Assembly (NCBI GenBank): GCA_041228335.1
Contig: CP166130.1
Span: forward strand, 830,638 to 894,637
Length of the DNA stretch: 64,000 bases
From: Alphaproteobacteria bacterium LSUCC0684
GTDB taxonomy: Bacteria > Pseudomonadota > Alphaproteobacteria > Puniceispirillales > UBA1172
Reading direction: 5' to 3'
Part shown: piece after piece, positions 1-9,147 of the stretch
Numbering within the stretch: position 1 is the first letter of the stretch
Layout: every line of letters begins with the position of its first letter
The notes under the pieces: model-generated
Told to the model about the DNA's origin: nothing
The model's database searches: none
Seen by the model: the letters and a program-made list of their open reading frames with translations, nothing else
Position numbers and translations under genes: made by a program

Positions 1-810
1 GAATTTGATCGCCGCAAGGAAATGATGGATCTCCTGCAGAGCCATCAGAATGGCCGCTTCAAGTATGAGATGCTGGATCGGAAGGATTTGCTGGATCTCC
101 AGCCTGACCTTGGTGAAGACGTTATTGGCGCATCGTTTTCGCGTCATGACGGGCATGTTAATCCTCTCTATCTTTTGCGTTCCCTGCATCACGGGCTTTT
201 TCATCTTGGTGGGGAGTTCAGGTCGAATGCAGGAATTTCCAGCATCAGGCCGCAAAAGGGCGGCTTTACGGTGCATTGCGCCAGAGGTGATTTTTCATCG
301 GATAAGATTGTTCTTGCTGCAGGTCTTGGCAACCGGCTTCTTGCTCCGATGGTTGGCCTCAGCCAGCCCCTGCGCCCACAAAAGGGCCAGATACTGGTAA
401 CCGAGAAAACCGCACCGATGATCCACCGGCCCATGACACTTCTGCGCCAGACACAGGAAGGCAGTATCATGATCGGCGACAGCAAGGAGGAGGTCGGGTT
501 TGATATCTCGTCCACGCCGGACATCATGGCCAATATCGCCAAGCGTGCCTGCCGGACGATGCCACGCCTGCGGCATATGCGCATTATCCGCAGCTGGGGG
601 GCCTTGCGGGTCATGTCACCCGATGGGTATCCTGTTTACGACCAGTCTCAAACCTGCCCCGGCGCTTTTGCGGTTGCCTGCCATAGCGGGGTGACGCTGG
701 CGGCGGCGCATTGTTTTGATCTGGCATCGGATATAGCGAAAGGCCAGCTGGCCGATACACTTGCTCCATTTTCAGAAAGGCGTTTTGATGTTTCGCAGCA
801 AACGGAATGA
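1..810 (+). CDS. FAD-dependent amine/amino-acid oxidoreductase, DadA/HcnC-like (5' end outside window)
   Basis: The frame is open from the first base, so only about the last 269 codons are present and the N-terminal FAD-binding GxGxxG motif lies outside. What remains resembles the DAO superfamily: a central AAGLGNRLLAP segment where the flavin-bound core resumes, an RPQKGQILVTE strand, and a C-terminal CHSGVTLAAA stretch that in this family contacts FAD. It overlaps the next gene by 23 nt and begins a tightly packed set with a 2Fe-2S subunit and an FAD/Fe-S subunit. That arrangement is known from HcnABC-type cyanogenic glycine dehydrogenase, hydroxyproline dehydrogenase and opine oxidases. 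The likely role is oxidation of an amino acid or secondary amine at the membrane with electrons passed to quinone. The substrate cannot be read from the sequence. Confidence 0.85.
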   Translation, partial: EFDRRKEMMDLLQSHQNGRFKYEMLDRKDLLDLQPDLGEDVIGASFSRHDGHVNPLYLLRSLHHGLFHLGGEFRSNAGISSIRPQKGGFTVHCARGDFSSDKIVLAAGLGNRLLAPMVGLSQPLRPQKGQILVTEKTAPMIHRPMTLLRQTQEGSIMIGDSKEEVGFDISSTPDIMANIAKRACRTMPRLRHMRIIRSWGALRVMSPDGYPVYDQSQTCPGAFAVACHSGVTLAAAHCFDLASDIAKGQLADTLAPFSERRFDVSQQTE

Positions 811-1081
811 TCGGAACTCGGTCACGGTCTTCATTGATGACAAGCCCTGCACGGCGCTGGATGGCGAGATGGTGGCCGCGGTGCTGATGCGTGAAAACAT
901 GACCGCCACGCATGCGTCACCGCAAGGACAGCCGCGAGGGCCGTATTGCATGATGGGAGTGTGTTACGACTGCATGATCACGCTTGCGGATGGGCGAAAT
1001 GAACAGGCCTGCCTTACGCCGGTTGAAGAAGGGTTGAAAATCTATCGCAGCACCAGCCAGACGTATGGGGGGTCAAGATGA
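788..1081 (+). CDS. 2Fe-2S ferredoxin-like small subunit, HcnA-like
   Basis: A 97-residue protein resembling the small iron-sulfur subunit of HcnABC/opine-oxidase-type dehydrogenases. Cys54, Cys59, Cys62 and Cys75 form the plant-ferredoxin-like pattern C-x4-C-x2-C-x12-C for a [2Fe-2S] cluster. The frame can be extended to a TTG at 761, but the ATG at 788 has an AGAAAGG ribosome site about 7 nt upstream and gives the family's usual length. It overlaps the preceding gene by 23 nt and the next by 4 nt (ATGA), so translational coupling is likely. It probably relays electrons between the two flavoprotein subunits. Confidence 0.85.
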   Translation: MFRSKRNDRNSVTVFIDDKPCTALDGEMVAAVLMRENMTATHASPQGQPRGPYCMMGVCYDCMITLADGRNEQACLTPVEEGLKIYRSTSQTYGGSR

Positions 1082-2475
1082 GCAATGCCCGGGACTATGA
1101 TCTCATCATCATCGGCAGCGGACCGGCGGGCATGGCGGCGGCTCTATTGGCGGATAGATCGGGACTGTCGGTGCTCATGCTTGATGACCAACCCGGCGCA
1201 GGTGGCCAGGTCTACCGCCAGATCGGACCAAACAGCCGGAATGCGAAAACATTCGGCTTTCTCGGTGAGGAGTATTTCAGGGGAGGTGATCTTGCCGGGA
1301 AACTTGAAGCCAGTGGTGTTGACTGCATCCATCAGGCCCATGTCTGGCAGATCACGGAAGACAATGAGGTATTTTACAGCAGGAAAGGGGCGGCAGCCAG
1401 TATTCGGGCAGATTTCATCCTCATGGCCAGCGGTGCTCAGGAACGGCCGATGCCCATTCCCGGCTGGACTCTTCCCGGGGTTATGACCGTGGGTGCGGCA
1501 CAGACCTTGCTGAAAATGTCGGCAACAGGTGCGGATGGAGCGGTCTTCATTGGCACGGGCCCTCTTTTCTATCTGACGATCTGGCAATACCTGCGCGCCG
1601 GTTTTGGGGTCAAGGCTGTATTGGATACCGCCACGGCCATACCGCCAGCCGGGGCGTTCCGGTGGATTTTGCCTGCTCTTTTGCAAGCCGGGATACTGGC
1701 CAAGGGCTGGGCATGGCGTGCTGAGGTCAGAAAGCGGACATCGTATCAGAACGGGGTGCGCGGCGTCAGTTTGAGCGGCGATGGAAAGCTTGAAAAGATC
1801 AGTTTTATTGATCGGCTTGGAAAAGAACGGGAAATCAAGGCCGGGCATGCATTCCTGCATCAGGGAGTTATCCCCAATGTCAATCTTGGCATGGCTGCGG
1901 GGCTCGATTATCGTTGGGATGAAGGTCAGCTTTGCTGGCGTCCTGTTCTTGATCAGCATGGGCAGAGCAGCCGGAAGACCGTATTTGTCGCCGGCGACGG
2001 TGGCGGCATTGCCGGCGCATCGGTGGCCGTAACATCAGGTCAGCTGGCAGCTGCCCGGATCATCAGGCTTGGCGGGAAAACGCCTCGCGGCCTGCCAGCA
2101 TTTCTGCGTCTGCGCCACTGGCTGAACAAGGCACCAAGGCCCTTTCTCGATGCCATGTTTCGCCCCCCGACAGACTGGATCGTGCCGGAAGATGAAAAGG
2201 TTATCGTCTGTCGTTGCGAAGGGCTGACGAGGGGGGAGATTGATCAGGCCGCGAAGATGGGGGTGGCCGGGCCCAATCAGTTGAAAAGCTATTGCCGGGC
2301 AGGGATGGGCCGATGCCAGGCACGCATGTGCGGGATCACGGTTCAGCATATTCTTGCCGAACATTCAGGGCGGCCTGTCCGGGATCTTGACTATTTCCGT
2401 CTCCGTCCCCCCATCCGGCCTGTCACGGTCGGGGAGTTGGCAATGCTGGCAGAGAACGATGGGCAGGCAATCTAG
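1078..2475 (+). CDS. FAD/NAD(P)-binding oxidoreductase with C-terminal BFD-like Fe-S domain, HcnB-like
   Basis: A 465-residue protein. An N-terminal dinucleotide site GSGPAGMAA (about residues 13-21) and a second nucleotide-binding region in the middle mark a pyridine nucleotide-disulfide oxidoreductase fold. The C-terminus has a BFD-type cysteine set (Cys378, Cys380, Cys413, Cys418; also Cys406) expected to hold a [2Fe-2S] cluster. This architecture is typical of the HcnB, OoxA and NoxA subunits of heteromeric amine dehydrogenases. It is coupled to the small subunit by ATGA and its 3' end overlaps the next flavoprotein by 17 nt. It is probably the electron-transfer subunit; the true substrate is unknown. 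Confidence 0.85.
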   Translation: MSNARDYDLIIIGSGPAGMAAALLADRSGLSVLMLDDQPGAGGQVYRQIGPNSRNAKTFGFLGEEYFRGGDLAGKLEASGVDCIHQAHVWQITEDNEVFYSRKGAAASIRADFILMASGAQERPMPIPGWTLPGVMTVGAAQTLLKMSATGADGAVFIGTGPLFYLTIWQYLRAGFGVKAVLDTATAIPPAGAFRWILPALLQAGILAKGWAWRAEVRKRTSYQNGVRGVSLSGDGKLEKISFIDRLGKEREIKAGHAFLHQGVIPNVNLGMAAGLDYRWDEGQLCWRPVLDQHGQSSRKTVFVAGDGGGIAGASVAVTSGQLAAARIIRLGGKTPRGLPAFLRLRHWLNKAPRPFLDAMFRPPTDWIVPEDEKVIVCRCEGLTRGEIDQAAKMGVAGPNQLKSYCRAGMGRCQARMCGITVQHILAEHSGRPVRDLDYFRLRPPIRPVTVGELAMLAENDGQAI

Positions 2476-3583
2476 CGAACGTGTCGTCATTGTCGGCGGC
2501 GGGATTCAGGGTTGCGCCGCGGCATATTTCCTTGCCAGAGCAGGCTGGTCGGTCACCGTGCTGGAGAAGGATAATATCGGGCGTCACGCTTCCGGGGCGA
2601 ATGCCGGTGGAGTCCGTCGACTGGGCCGGGACCTTCGGGAAGTTCCGCTCAGTCTTGCAGCAATGGATATCTGGAAGGATTTGCCGGCATATATTGGCGA
2701 GGAAGCTGCTGCGGCGTTTCATCCTTCGTTTTACATGAAGGTTGCGATCGATGATAAAGGCCACGGATTAGGGCTCGACCGTATCCGCATGCTTGAGAAT
2801 GCCGGGTATCAGCATGAGATCTGGTTGAGCAAGCGTGAGTTGAAGAAAAGGCTGCCCCAACTGGAAGGTCCGCTTCTCGGCGGGGTGCTGGTTGAAGGTG
2901 ATGGCTGGGCAGTACCCTGGCGGATCGTGCGCGGCTTTGCCAAAGCGGCTCTTGATCATGGCGCGGAAATTCTTGAAGGATGCCAGGTGGTGCAGTTTTC
3001 CCGTCATTCTTCCGGTGTCTGGAAGATTGAGACCGCAACGGGGAGCCTTGAATCCGATTGGGTGGTGAACTGCGCCGGGGCCTGGGCAGCTCGGCTTGCG
3101 CGTAAGGCAGGTGATCTCGATTTTCCTCTTTCCGCCCATGCCCCGATGCTGGCGATAACTGAAAGGAGAGCTCCGGTACTGCCCGCGGTTCTTGGAGTGC
3201 TCGGCCATACGCTTTCGCTCAAACAGCTTGATACCGGCCAGTTTCTGATTGGCGGAGGAGTGCGCGCCACCGCTGATCTTGAAACCGATAAAGCCGGATT
3301 GAAGATCCCTGAGATGGCGACTTCCATCCGTCTTGCCTGCCAGCTTCTTCCCGGGATATCGGTGGCAGGTATACTTCGGTGCTGGTCCGGGATCGAAGGA
3401 TATATGCCGGATGATCTGCCGGTCATCGGGATGGGGGGTCTGCCCGGGCTCGTGCATGGTTTCGGGTTTTCTGCCCACGGGTTTCAGCTTGGGCCAGGGG
3501 TGGGAGAAGTCCTGGCCGATCTGGTGATAGCGCGGCAGACAAAGGTGTCGCTCAAGCCATTTTGCCCATCCCGTTTTGGCTAA
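2459..3583 (+). CDS. FAD-dependent oxidoreductase (DAO family), second catalytic-type subunit
   Basis: A 374-residue member of the D-amino-acid oxidase/sarcosine oxidase superfamily. VVIVGGGIQGCAAA near residues 9-22 binds the FAD ADP moiety, VNCAGAWAARLARKAG is the second family motif, and a C-terminal GFSAHGFQLGPGVGE segment closes the flavin site. The frame is open further upstream, but the ATG at 2459 places the dinucleotide motif at the usual distance from the N-terminus and overlaps the previous gene by 17 nt. With the truncated gene at position 1 the cluster holds two DAO-type subunits around one HcnA/HcnB-like pair. That suggests either a four-subunit complex or two catalytic subunits sharing one electron-transfer pair. 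Confidence 0.82.
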   Translation: MGRQSSERVVIVGGGIQGCAAAYFLARAGWSVTVLEKDNIGRHASGANAGGVRRLGRDLREVPLSLAAMDIWKDLPAYIGEEAAAAFHPSFYMKVAIDDKGHGLGLDRIRMLENAGYQHEIWLSKRELKKRLPQLEGPLLGGVLVEGDGWAVPWRIVRGFAKAALDHGAEILEGCQVVQFSRHSSGVWKIETATGSLESDWVVNCAGAWAARLARKAGDLDFPLSAHAPMLAITERRAPVLPAVLGVLGHTLSLKQLDTGQFLIGGGVRATADLETDKAGLKIPEMATSIRLACQLLPGISVAGILRCWSGIEGYMPDDLPVIGMGGLPGLVHGFGFSAHGFQLGPGVGEVLADLVIARQTKVSLKPFCPSRFG

Positions 3584-3746
3584 TCCATCCGATGTATCCG
3601 GCTCCGGTCCCGGGTTGCGGGAAGTGTTCGTATCCGGTGTTAATCTTCGCGGCAAACTGATATGATTTTTCCGTTAAGGATTGAACATGCCCGTGTACCG
3701 TATCCTGGGGCCGGAAATATTCAATCCGGCCTGATGGAGGCTTGAC

Positions 3747-4553
3747 GTGAAGATTGCATCCCGCCGCATAGGTCCTGACCCGCATATCGCCGTTGATATA
3801 TGTGGCGAGGGAGAATGGCTCTTCCTTCTTCATGGCATAGGCGGCAACAAAAGAAACTGGGCATTGAACATCGAGGAGTTCGGCCGTCATTTCAAGACGG
3901 TGGCCTGGGATGCGCGGGGATATGGTGAAAGTGATGACTATCAGCAAGATCTGGTTTTTGGTGATTTCGCCGAAGATCTGGCGCGCGTCATGGATCATTT
4001 CGGTGCCGGGAAAGCCCATCTGCTCGGCCTTTCCATGGGCGGACGTATTGCCCTGTCGTTTTATGAAAAACATCCCGGCCGGGTTTCTTCCCTCACCCTC
4101 TGCGATACCTATAAGGGTTTTCGGCATTTCAGCAAGGATCAGCAGGAAGAATTCATTCGCCTGAGGAAAGAGCCGCTACTTGCAGGCAAGGAGCCACGGG
4201 ACATAGCGCCGGTGGTAGCCGAAACACTTATCGGAAACCCTGAAAACACCTCGGCTTTCGCGGCGCTTGTCGATTCAATGTCCCGGCTTCATAAGGAAAG
4301 TTACATTAAATCCATCGAAGCATCGGTCCATAGCGATCACACCGATAATCTCGATAAGATAGATATCCCGACCCTTGTTGTTGTCGGTTCGGAGGACAGG
4401 CTGACGCCGCCGTCGCTGGCCCGTGAGATCACAGCACAAATTCCGTCCGCGCGGCTGGAAATCATCGCAGGCGCAGGTCATTTGTCGAATATCGAGGAGC
4501 CGGAGGCATTTAACCAGGTTGTTCTCGATTTTCTCCTGAATCTGCCAGATTGA
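3747..4553 (+). CDS. alpha/beta hydrolase, enol-lactonase-like
   Basis: A 268-residue alpha/beta hydrolase. The oxyanion motif HGIGG is at residues 29-33 and the nucleophile elbow GLSMGG puts Ser96 as nucleophile. The acid is probably the Asp in GSEDRLTPP and the base the His in GAGHLSNIEEP. It resembles PcaD (3-oxoadipate enol-lactonase) and small esterases of that group, but no protocatechuate genes are nearby, so PcaD is not claimed. The GTG start is chosen because GGAGG lies about 6 nt upstream. It is separated from the oxidoreductase set by 163 nt and runs convergently with the aminotransferase. Confidence 0.75.
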   Translation: MKIASRRIGPDPHIAVDICGEGEWLFLLHGIGGNKRNWALNIEEFGRHFKTVAWDARGYGESDDYQQDLVFGDFAEDLARVMDHFGAGKAHLLGLSMGGRIALSFYEKHPGRVSSLTLCDTYKGFRHFSKDQQEEFIRLRKEPLLAGKEPRDIAPVVAETLIGNPENTSAFAALVDSMSRLHKESYIKSIEASVHSDHTDNLDKIDIPTLVVVGSEDRLTPPSLAREITAQIPSARLEIIAGAGHLSNIEEPEAFNQVVLDFLLNLPD

Positions 4554-4563
4554 TCCGGTTTTC

Positions 4564-5937
4564 CTATCCAAGGACAGCGTTGACTGCCCTGGCGGTTCCT
4601 TCGACAACCTGATCCGCTTCTTGCCTTGTCAGGCAGAAGGGCGGCGCAAAGCCGAGAATATCACCCTGCGGCATGGCCCGGGCAATGATCCTGCTTTCTT
4701 CAAGAAGCCTTGCGGCTATCCGGGGGCCGATTTTTTCCGCGGCATCGAAGAATTTGCGATCATCTTTATCGGCCACAAATTCAACGGCGGCAATCATGCC
4801 TTCGCCCCGGACTTCCCCGACATGCGCATGGCCGGCAAGGGCATCGGCAAGGGCGGCGTTGAAATATGCGCCGGTCTCACGCGCATTGCTGATCAGGTCA
4901 AGCGTATCAATCAGTTTGAGATTGGCAACACCACTTGCCGCGCCGATCGGATGGGCGGAATAGGTCCATCCATGACCAATGGGTCCATTCTCATCGGTGC
5001 CGTCTTCGAGCACCTTCCACATTTTTGTTGAAACGATGCTGCCGGATAAAGGCGCATAGGCGGATGTCAGTCCTTTGGCGATGGTGATCAGGTCAGGGGT
5101 CATGCCGTAATGATCCGAGCCGAACATCGAGCCGAGCCGACCAAAGCCCGTCACCACTTCATCCGCGATCAGCAGGATGTCATGCTTCTTGAGAACAGCC
5201 TCAATCGCCTGCCAGTATCCTGCCGGTGGCGGGACGATGCCGCCGGTGCCCAGTACCGGCTCGCCAATGAACGCGGCAATCGTATCCGCTCCCTCCCGGG
5301 CGATGAGACTTTCCAGGGACTGAACGCAATGCTCAACGAATTCATCTTCGCTTTGCTCGAGGTTTTCGCGCCGATAGTAATAGGGGGCTTCGGTATGCAG
5401 GATAGTTGAAAGCGGCAGATCGAATTTCCGGTGAAAAAGTTCAAGGCCCGTGAGTGAGCCCGTCATCAACCCGGATCCATGATAGCCGCGCCAGCGTGAA
5501 ATGATCTTTTTCTTCTCAGGCCTGCCGAGGATATTGTTATAGTACCAGACGAGTTTGATATTCGTTTCATTGGCATCGGATCCTGATAGACCGAAATAGA
5601 CCTTGCTCATATTCGCGGGGGCGCGATCGAGAACCATTTTTGCAAGGGTGATGGCTGCTTCGGTTCCGTGCCCGACATAGGCATGATAATAGGCAAGTTC
5701 TTTTGCCTGTTCAGCGATGGCCTCGGCAATTTCCGGCCTTCCATATCCGACATTGACGCAGTAAAGCCCGGCAAAGGCATCAAGCAGCCTGGTGCCATCA
5801 CGATCTTCGATCATGCATCCATGGCCGCCGGTGATGACTCGGTTTGGCAATTCACCACGGGAAAATTGCGCAAGATGCGTTGAGGGGTGGAAAAAATTGT
5901 CCCGATCCCATTGCTCCAGTTGATCATTTTTAAGCAT
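4564..5937 (-). CDS. class III pyridoxal-phosphate aminotransferase (omega-amino acid type)
   Basis: A 457-residue fold-type I, class III transaminase. Visible family features are GLSGSDANE (PLP phosphate binding), WRGYHGSG, the IADEVVTGFGRLGSMFG aspartate motif and TIAKGLTSAYAPLSG with the Schiff-base lysine. The family uses amines or omega-amino acids such as beta-alanine, taurine, putrescine or GABA with pyruvate or 2-oxoglutarate. The substrate is not decided by what can be seen. An upstream ATG at 5952 exists, but 5937 has GGGAGG 5 nt upstream and is preferred. It is transcribed against its neighbours, with the 3' end 10 nt from that of the hydrolase. Confidence 0.85.
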   Translation of the reverse strand: MLKNDQLEQWDRDNFFHPSTHLAQFSRGELPNRVITGGHGCMIEDRDGTRLLDAFAGLYCVNVGYGRPEIAEAIAEQAKELAYYHAYVGHGTEAAITLAKMVLDRAPANMSKVYFGLSGSDANETNIKLVWYYNNILGRPEKKKIISRWRGYHGSGLMTGSLTGLELFHRKFDLPLSTILHTEAPYYYRRENLEQSEDEFVEHCVQSLESLIAREGADTIAAFIGEPVLGTGGIVPPPAGYWQAIEAVLKKHDILLIADEVVTGFGRLGSMFGSDHYGMTPDLITIAKGLTSAYAPLSGSIVSTKMWKVLEDGTDENGPIGHGWTYSAHPIGAASGVANLKLIDTLDLISNARETGAYFNAALADALAGHAHVGEVRGEGMIAAVEFVADKDDRKFFDAAEKIGPRIAARLLEESRIIARAMPQGDILGFAPPFCLTRQEADQVVEGTARAVNAVLG

Positions 5938-6041
5938 GTTGACCTCCCTCATCCGTATTGCACTGTTTTGGCCGGAGCCTCTGGATATCTATCCGGTCCA
6001 GGCATGAAAGTCTAGGTTAAGGGGAAGTTGATTACAAAAGT

Positions 6042-6143
6042 CCCGATACTGATGAAAGCCCGATACTGATGGAAGCCCGATACTGTTGGAAGCCCGATAC
6101 TGTTGGAAGCCCGATACTGTTGGAAGCCCGATACTGTTGGAAG
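6042..6143 (+). repeat. six tandem 17-bp units upstream of the racemase-like gene
   Basis: Six contiguous units of cccgatactgttggaag run from 6042 to 6143. The last four are identical; the first two carry GAT instead of GTT, and the first has one further change. The unit length is not a multiple of three and the array sits 75 nt before the chosen start of the racemase-like gene, in the divergent region with the aminotransferase. It is therefore more likely regulatory or a replication-slippage product than coding, although an open frame crosses part of it. Confidence 0.9.
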
Positions 6144-6217
6144 AATGTGTTGTAATGCGCTACGCTCAGAAGATGCCGGGCAGGTTTATCTTATGCCCGG
6201 GCAGGGGAGTTTGCGTC

Positions 6218-6991
6218 ATGCCTGAAACACCATCTCAAGGATCAGAGATCAGCCAGATGCCGGAAATGTTTGATATCGGCACCCATCACCGCGCCAAGAT
6301 CGGGTTTGTCCTTTTGGCAACCGAACAGACGATTGAAGATGATATGTTCAGGTTATGTCCTGATGGGGTTGGGCTTCATTTTACCCGTGCCGCCAATCCG
6401 GACAGCATCACAATCAAGACGTTCAATGAACAATTGCCTGATCTGTCCCGTGCCGCCTCGACGTTGCTTCCCGATGGCAGCCTGGATGTTATCTGCTACG
6501 CCTGCACCTCCGGCAGTATCGTCATGGGGGAGGCGAGGATTTTCGACGCGCTCAGCAAGGGGGCGCCATATGCCCGGCCCACTTCCCTGATTACATCGGT
6601 CATGGCAGCTTTACGAGCGGTTGGCGCAGAGCGTATCGCCGTTGCAACCCCGTATCTTGATGAAATCAATAAGACGGAGGCCGAATATCTCACCGCCAAC
6701 GGGTTCGATGTACTGGCGATTGAGGGGCTCAATCTCGAAAAAGACAGCGACATGGTGCGGGTGAGGCCCGAATTTCTCTATGAGTTTGCCGCATCCGTCG
6801 ACCAACCCGATGCCGACGCGCTGTTTATTTCCTGTGGCGCGTTACGATCGCTTGAAATAGTTGATCGCCTCGAACAAAAATTGGGCAAACACGTGATCTG
6901 CTCAAATCAGGCGATGGCCTGGCATTGCCTGCGTCAAAGCGGCATCAGCGATGTTATCCCCGGATTCGGAAGGCTCTTGCGTGAGCATTGA
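6218..6991 (+). CDS. maleate isomerase / Asp-Glu racemase superfamily protein
   Basis: A 257-residue protein with the two-cysteine layout of the Asp/Glu racemase, maleate cis-trans isomerase and arylmalonate decarboxylase superfamily: Cys96 in YACTSGS and Cys206 in ISCGALRS. The ACTSGS form and the length favour the maleate isomerase branch, which also includes EutA-like proteins of ectoine catabolism. The frame extends back to 6086 through the tandem repeats. The ATG at 6218 has AGGGGAG 8 nt upstream and gives a family-sized protein. It heads a run with the aldehyde dehydrogenase and ThDP genes, so it may isomerise or racemise the substrate of that pathway (inference). Confidence 0.75.
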   Translation: MPETPSQGSEISQMPEMFDIGTHHRAKIGFVLLATEQTIEDDMFRLCPDGVGLHFTRAANPDSITIKTFNEQLPDLSRAASTLLPDGSLDVICYACTSGSIVMGEARIFDALSKGAPYARPTSLITSVMAALRAVGAERIAVATPYLDEINKTEAEYLTANGFDVLAIEGLNLEKDSDMVRVRPEFLYEFAASVDQPDADALFISCGALRSLEIVDRLEQKLGKHVICSNQAMAWHCLRQSGISDVIPGFGRLLREH

Positions 6992-7063
6992 AGGGGGTTT
7001 TTTCCGAAGATCAGAAGGGCCAGGTCTCTTGACTGAAATATAAGAATTAGGGAAATTTTAATC

Positions 7064-8542
7064 ATGAAAACCTATAATCACTTTATCAACGGCGCCTGGG
7101 TTGAGCCCTCATCGGGGGAATATTTCGACACCGAAAACCCCTATACCGGCGAAGTCTGGGCCCGTGTTGCCCGCGGCAATGCAGAAGACGCAGACAAGGC
7201 AGTGAAAGCCGCCAAGGCCGCCTTCGATCAGGGCGAATGGGCAGGGATGCGCCCGACCACGCGCGGCAAGCTTCTGGTGCGGCTTGCGGAGATCATTGAG
7301 CGCGAATCTGTCCGTCTTGGTGAACTTGAGGTGCGCGACAACGGCAAGCTGATAGCCGAAATGGGGGCACAGACAAAATATCTTGCCGAATGGTACCGTT
7401 ATTTCGGCGGGCTGGCCGACAAGGTGGAAGGCGCGGTCCTGCCGTCGGACAAGCCCGGTATTTTCAACTTCACCCGGTATGAGCCGCTTGGCGTGGTGGG
7501 CATGATCACGGCGTGGAACTCACCGCTTCTGCTTCTTGCATGGAAACTTGCACCGGCGCTGGCGGCGGGCAATACGGCGGTGGTCAAACCGTCGGAATTC
7601 ACCTCCGCCTCAAGCCTTGAATTTATGGAACTCATTAAGGAAGCAGGCATCCCCGATGGCGTCGTGAACTGCATCACTGGCATGGGGCTGGAAGTCGGCC
7701 AGCCGATGGTGGATCACCCTGATGTGGCCAAGGTTGCCTTCACCGGCTCTGATGTCGCTGGGCAGAAGATCTATGAGAGCGCGGCGCGAAAGATTATGCC
7801 GGTAACGCTTGAGCTTGGTGGCAAATCCCCCAATATCGTGTTCGAGGACGCGGATTTCGAAGCCGCCGTGATGGGGGCGATCTCCGGCATTTTCGCCGCA
7901 ACCGGCCAGACCTGTATTGCGGGCTCCCGGCTTCTGGTTCAGCGGTCCATCCATGATGATTTCGTCACACGTCTCGTGGAAGTGGCGGGCGCGGCCAGGA
8001 TCGGTGATCCCATGTCGATGGAAACCCATGTCGGGCCCGTTACCACCCAGCCGCAATATGAGAAGATCCTGCATTACATGGATGTGGCGCGGGAAGATGG
8101 CGCGACCTGCGTTCTTGGGGGCAAGCCCTATACCGGTGAAGGCGCGAAAGGCAACCGTTTTGTCGAGCCGACGATTTTCACCAATGTGAAGAACGATATG
8201 CGCATCGCCCAGGAAGAGGTTTTCGGCCCGATCCTTTCGGTCATTCCGTTCGACGATGAAGAAGAAGCACTCCGCATCGGCAATGATATCGTCTTCGGTC
8301 TTGCTGCCGGGGTCTGGACTTCAGATATCGGCCGGGCGATCCGCATGTCGGAGAAACTCAAGGCAGGCACGGTCTGGGTGAATACCTACCGGGCGGTGAG
8401 TTTCATGTCACCCTTCGGCGGCTACAAGCGTTCAGGGCAGGGGCGCGAAAGCGGGCAGGAGGCCATCAAGGAATTCCTGCAGGTCAAATCCGTCTGGATC
8501 GCCCAGCAAACCACCGCCGCCAATCCTTTCATCATGCGTTAG
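7064..8542 (+). CDS. NAD(P)-dependent aldehyde dehydrogenase
   Basis: A 492-residue member of the ALDH superfamily with the catalytic Cys in ATGQTCIAGSR and the general-base Glu in LELGGKSPN. The substrate-channel sequence ITAWNSPLLLLAWKLAPALAAGNT and C-terminal SPFGGYKRSGQGRE place it in the betaine-aldehyde/phenylacetaldehyde-like group. It follows the racemase-like gene by 72 nt and precedes the two ThDP genes by 68 nt on the same strand. A natural reading is that it oxidises the aldehyde released by the ThDP decarboxylase to the acid. The specific aldehyde is unknown. Confidence 0.9.
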   Translation: MKTYNHFINGAWVEPSSGEYFDTENPYTGEVWARVARGNAEDADKAVKAAKAAFDQGEWAGMRPTTRGKLLVRLAEIIERESVRLGELEVRDNGKLIAEMGAQTKYLAEWYRYFGGLADKVEGAVLPSDKPGIFNFTRYEPLGVVGMITAWNSPLLLLAWKLAPALAAGNTAVVKPSEFTSASSLEFMELIKEAGIPDGVVNCITGMGLEVGQPMVDHPDVAKVAFTGSDVAGQKIYESAARKIMPVTLELGGKSPNIVFEDADFEAAVMGAISGIFAATGQTCIAGSRLLVQRSIHDDFVTRLVEVAGAARIGDPMSMETHVGPVTTQPQYEKILHYMDVAREDGATCVLGGKPYTGEGAKGNRFVEPTIFTNVKNDMRIAQEEVFGPILSVIPFDDEEEALRIGNDIVFGLAAGVWTSDIGRAIRMSEKLKAGTVWVNTYRAVSFMSPFGGYKRSGQGRESGQEAIKEFLQVKSVWIAQQTTAANPFIMR

Positions 8543-8610
8543 GTCGGTTTCAAGATTTATCAGTATCAGGATCGCCGCGATCTTGCGGCACAAGGGGGAG
8601 GGAAGTTGCT

Positions 8611-9147
8611 ATGGATGGTGGTCAGGATACGGCAATCCGGGGCTGGCAGGATCTGATCATGCCGACCCTCAAAGGGTTTGATGTGAGGCATGTTGTCTAT
8701 GTCCCCGATGCCGGGCACAGCACAGCGATCCGTGCCGCAGAAGAGGATAAGGATATCATCTCCCTTCCCCTGACCACCGAAGAAGAGGGGATAGGCTATC
8801 TTGCCGGGGCCTGGCTTGGCGGTGACCGAGGGGCGCTTCTTTTGCAGTCGAGCGGTGTGGGCAATTGCATCAATACGCTCTCACTCAGTACATGCGCGAG
8901 ATTTCCCCTGCTCATGCTGGTGACCATGCGGGGAGACTGGGCGGAATTCAACGCCTGGCAGAACCCGATGGGAGAGGCAACGGAAAAAGCTCTTGAAATG
9001 ATGGGGGTGCGGACCTGGCGCGCCGATAAGGAAGATGACGTCATCCCGCTTCTGCATGGGGCGGCAACCATGGCCTTTAATGGTGATGCGGCTTGCGCGC
9101 TTATCCTTGGCCAGCGACTGATAGGAGAGAAGAAATGGACAGGCTGA
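8611..9147 (+). CDS. ThDP-dependent decarboxylase, N-terminal (PYR-type) subunit, ComD-like
   Basis: A 178-residue protein matching the pyrimidine-binding half of ThDP enzymes, resembling the alpha subunit of sulfopyruvate/phosphonopyruvate decarboxylase. The catalytic Glu that activates ThDP is expected in PLTTEEEGIGYLAGAWLGG, and LLQSSGVGNCINTL follows as in ComD proteins. A strong GGGGGAGGG ribosome site precedes the ATG. It overlaps the next gene, which supplies the ThDP pyrophosphate-binding half, by 13 nt; together they should make one heteromeric decarboxylase of a 2-oxo acid. Sulfopyruvate is one possible substrate but is not proven. Confidence 0.8.
   Translation: MDGGQDTAIRGWQDLIMPTLKGFDVRHVVYVPDAGHSTAIRAAEEDKDIISLPLTTEEEGIGYLAGAWLGGDRGALLLQSSGVGNCINTLSLSTCARFPLLMLVTMRGDWAEFNAWQNPMGEATEKALEMMGVRTWRADKEDDVIPLLHGAATMAFNGDAACALILGQRLIGEKKWTG

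Noticed and set aside
1144-1959. Long minus-strand open frame (271 codons) opposite the HcnB-like gene
   Set aside because: It is antisense to a clearly conserved coding gene, has a biased shadow composition and no family features.
6042-6143. CRISPR-like interpretation of the 17-bp repeats
   Set aside because: The units are directly contiguous with no unique spacers and no cas genes are present.
6086-6217. N-terminal extension of the racemase-like protein through the 17-bp repeats
   Set aside because: The extension is repeat-derived, has no good ribosome site, and ATG 6218 has one and gives the family length.
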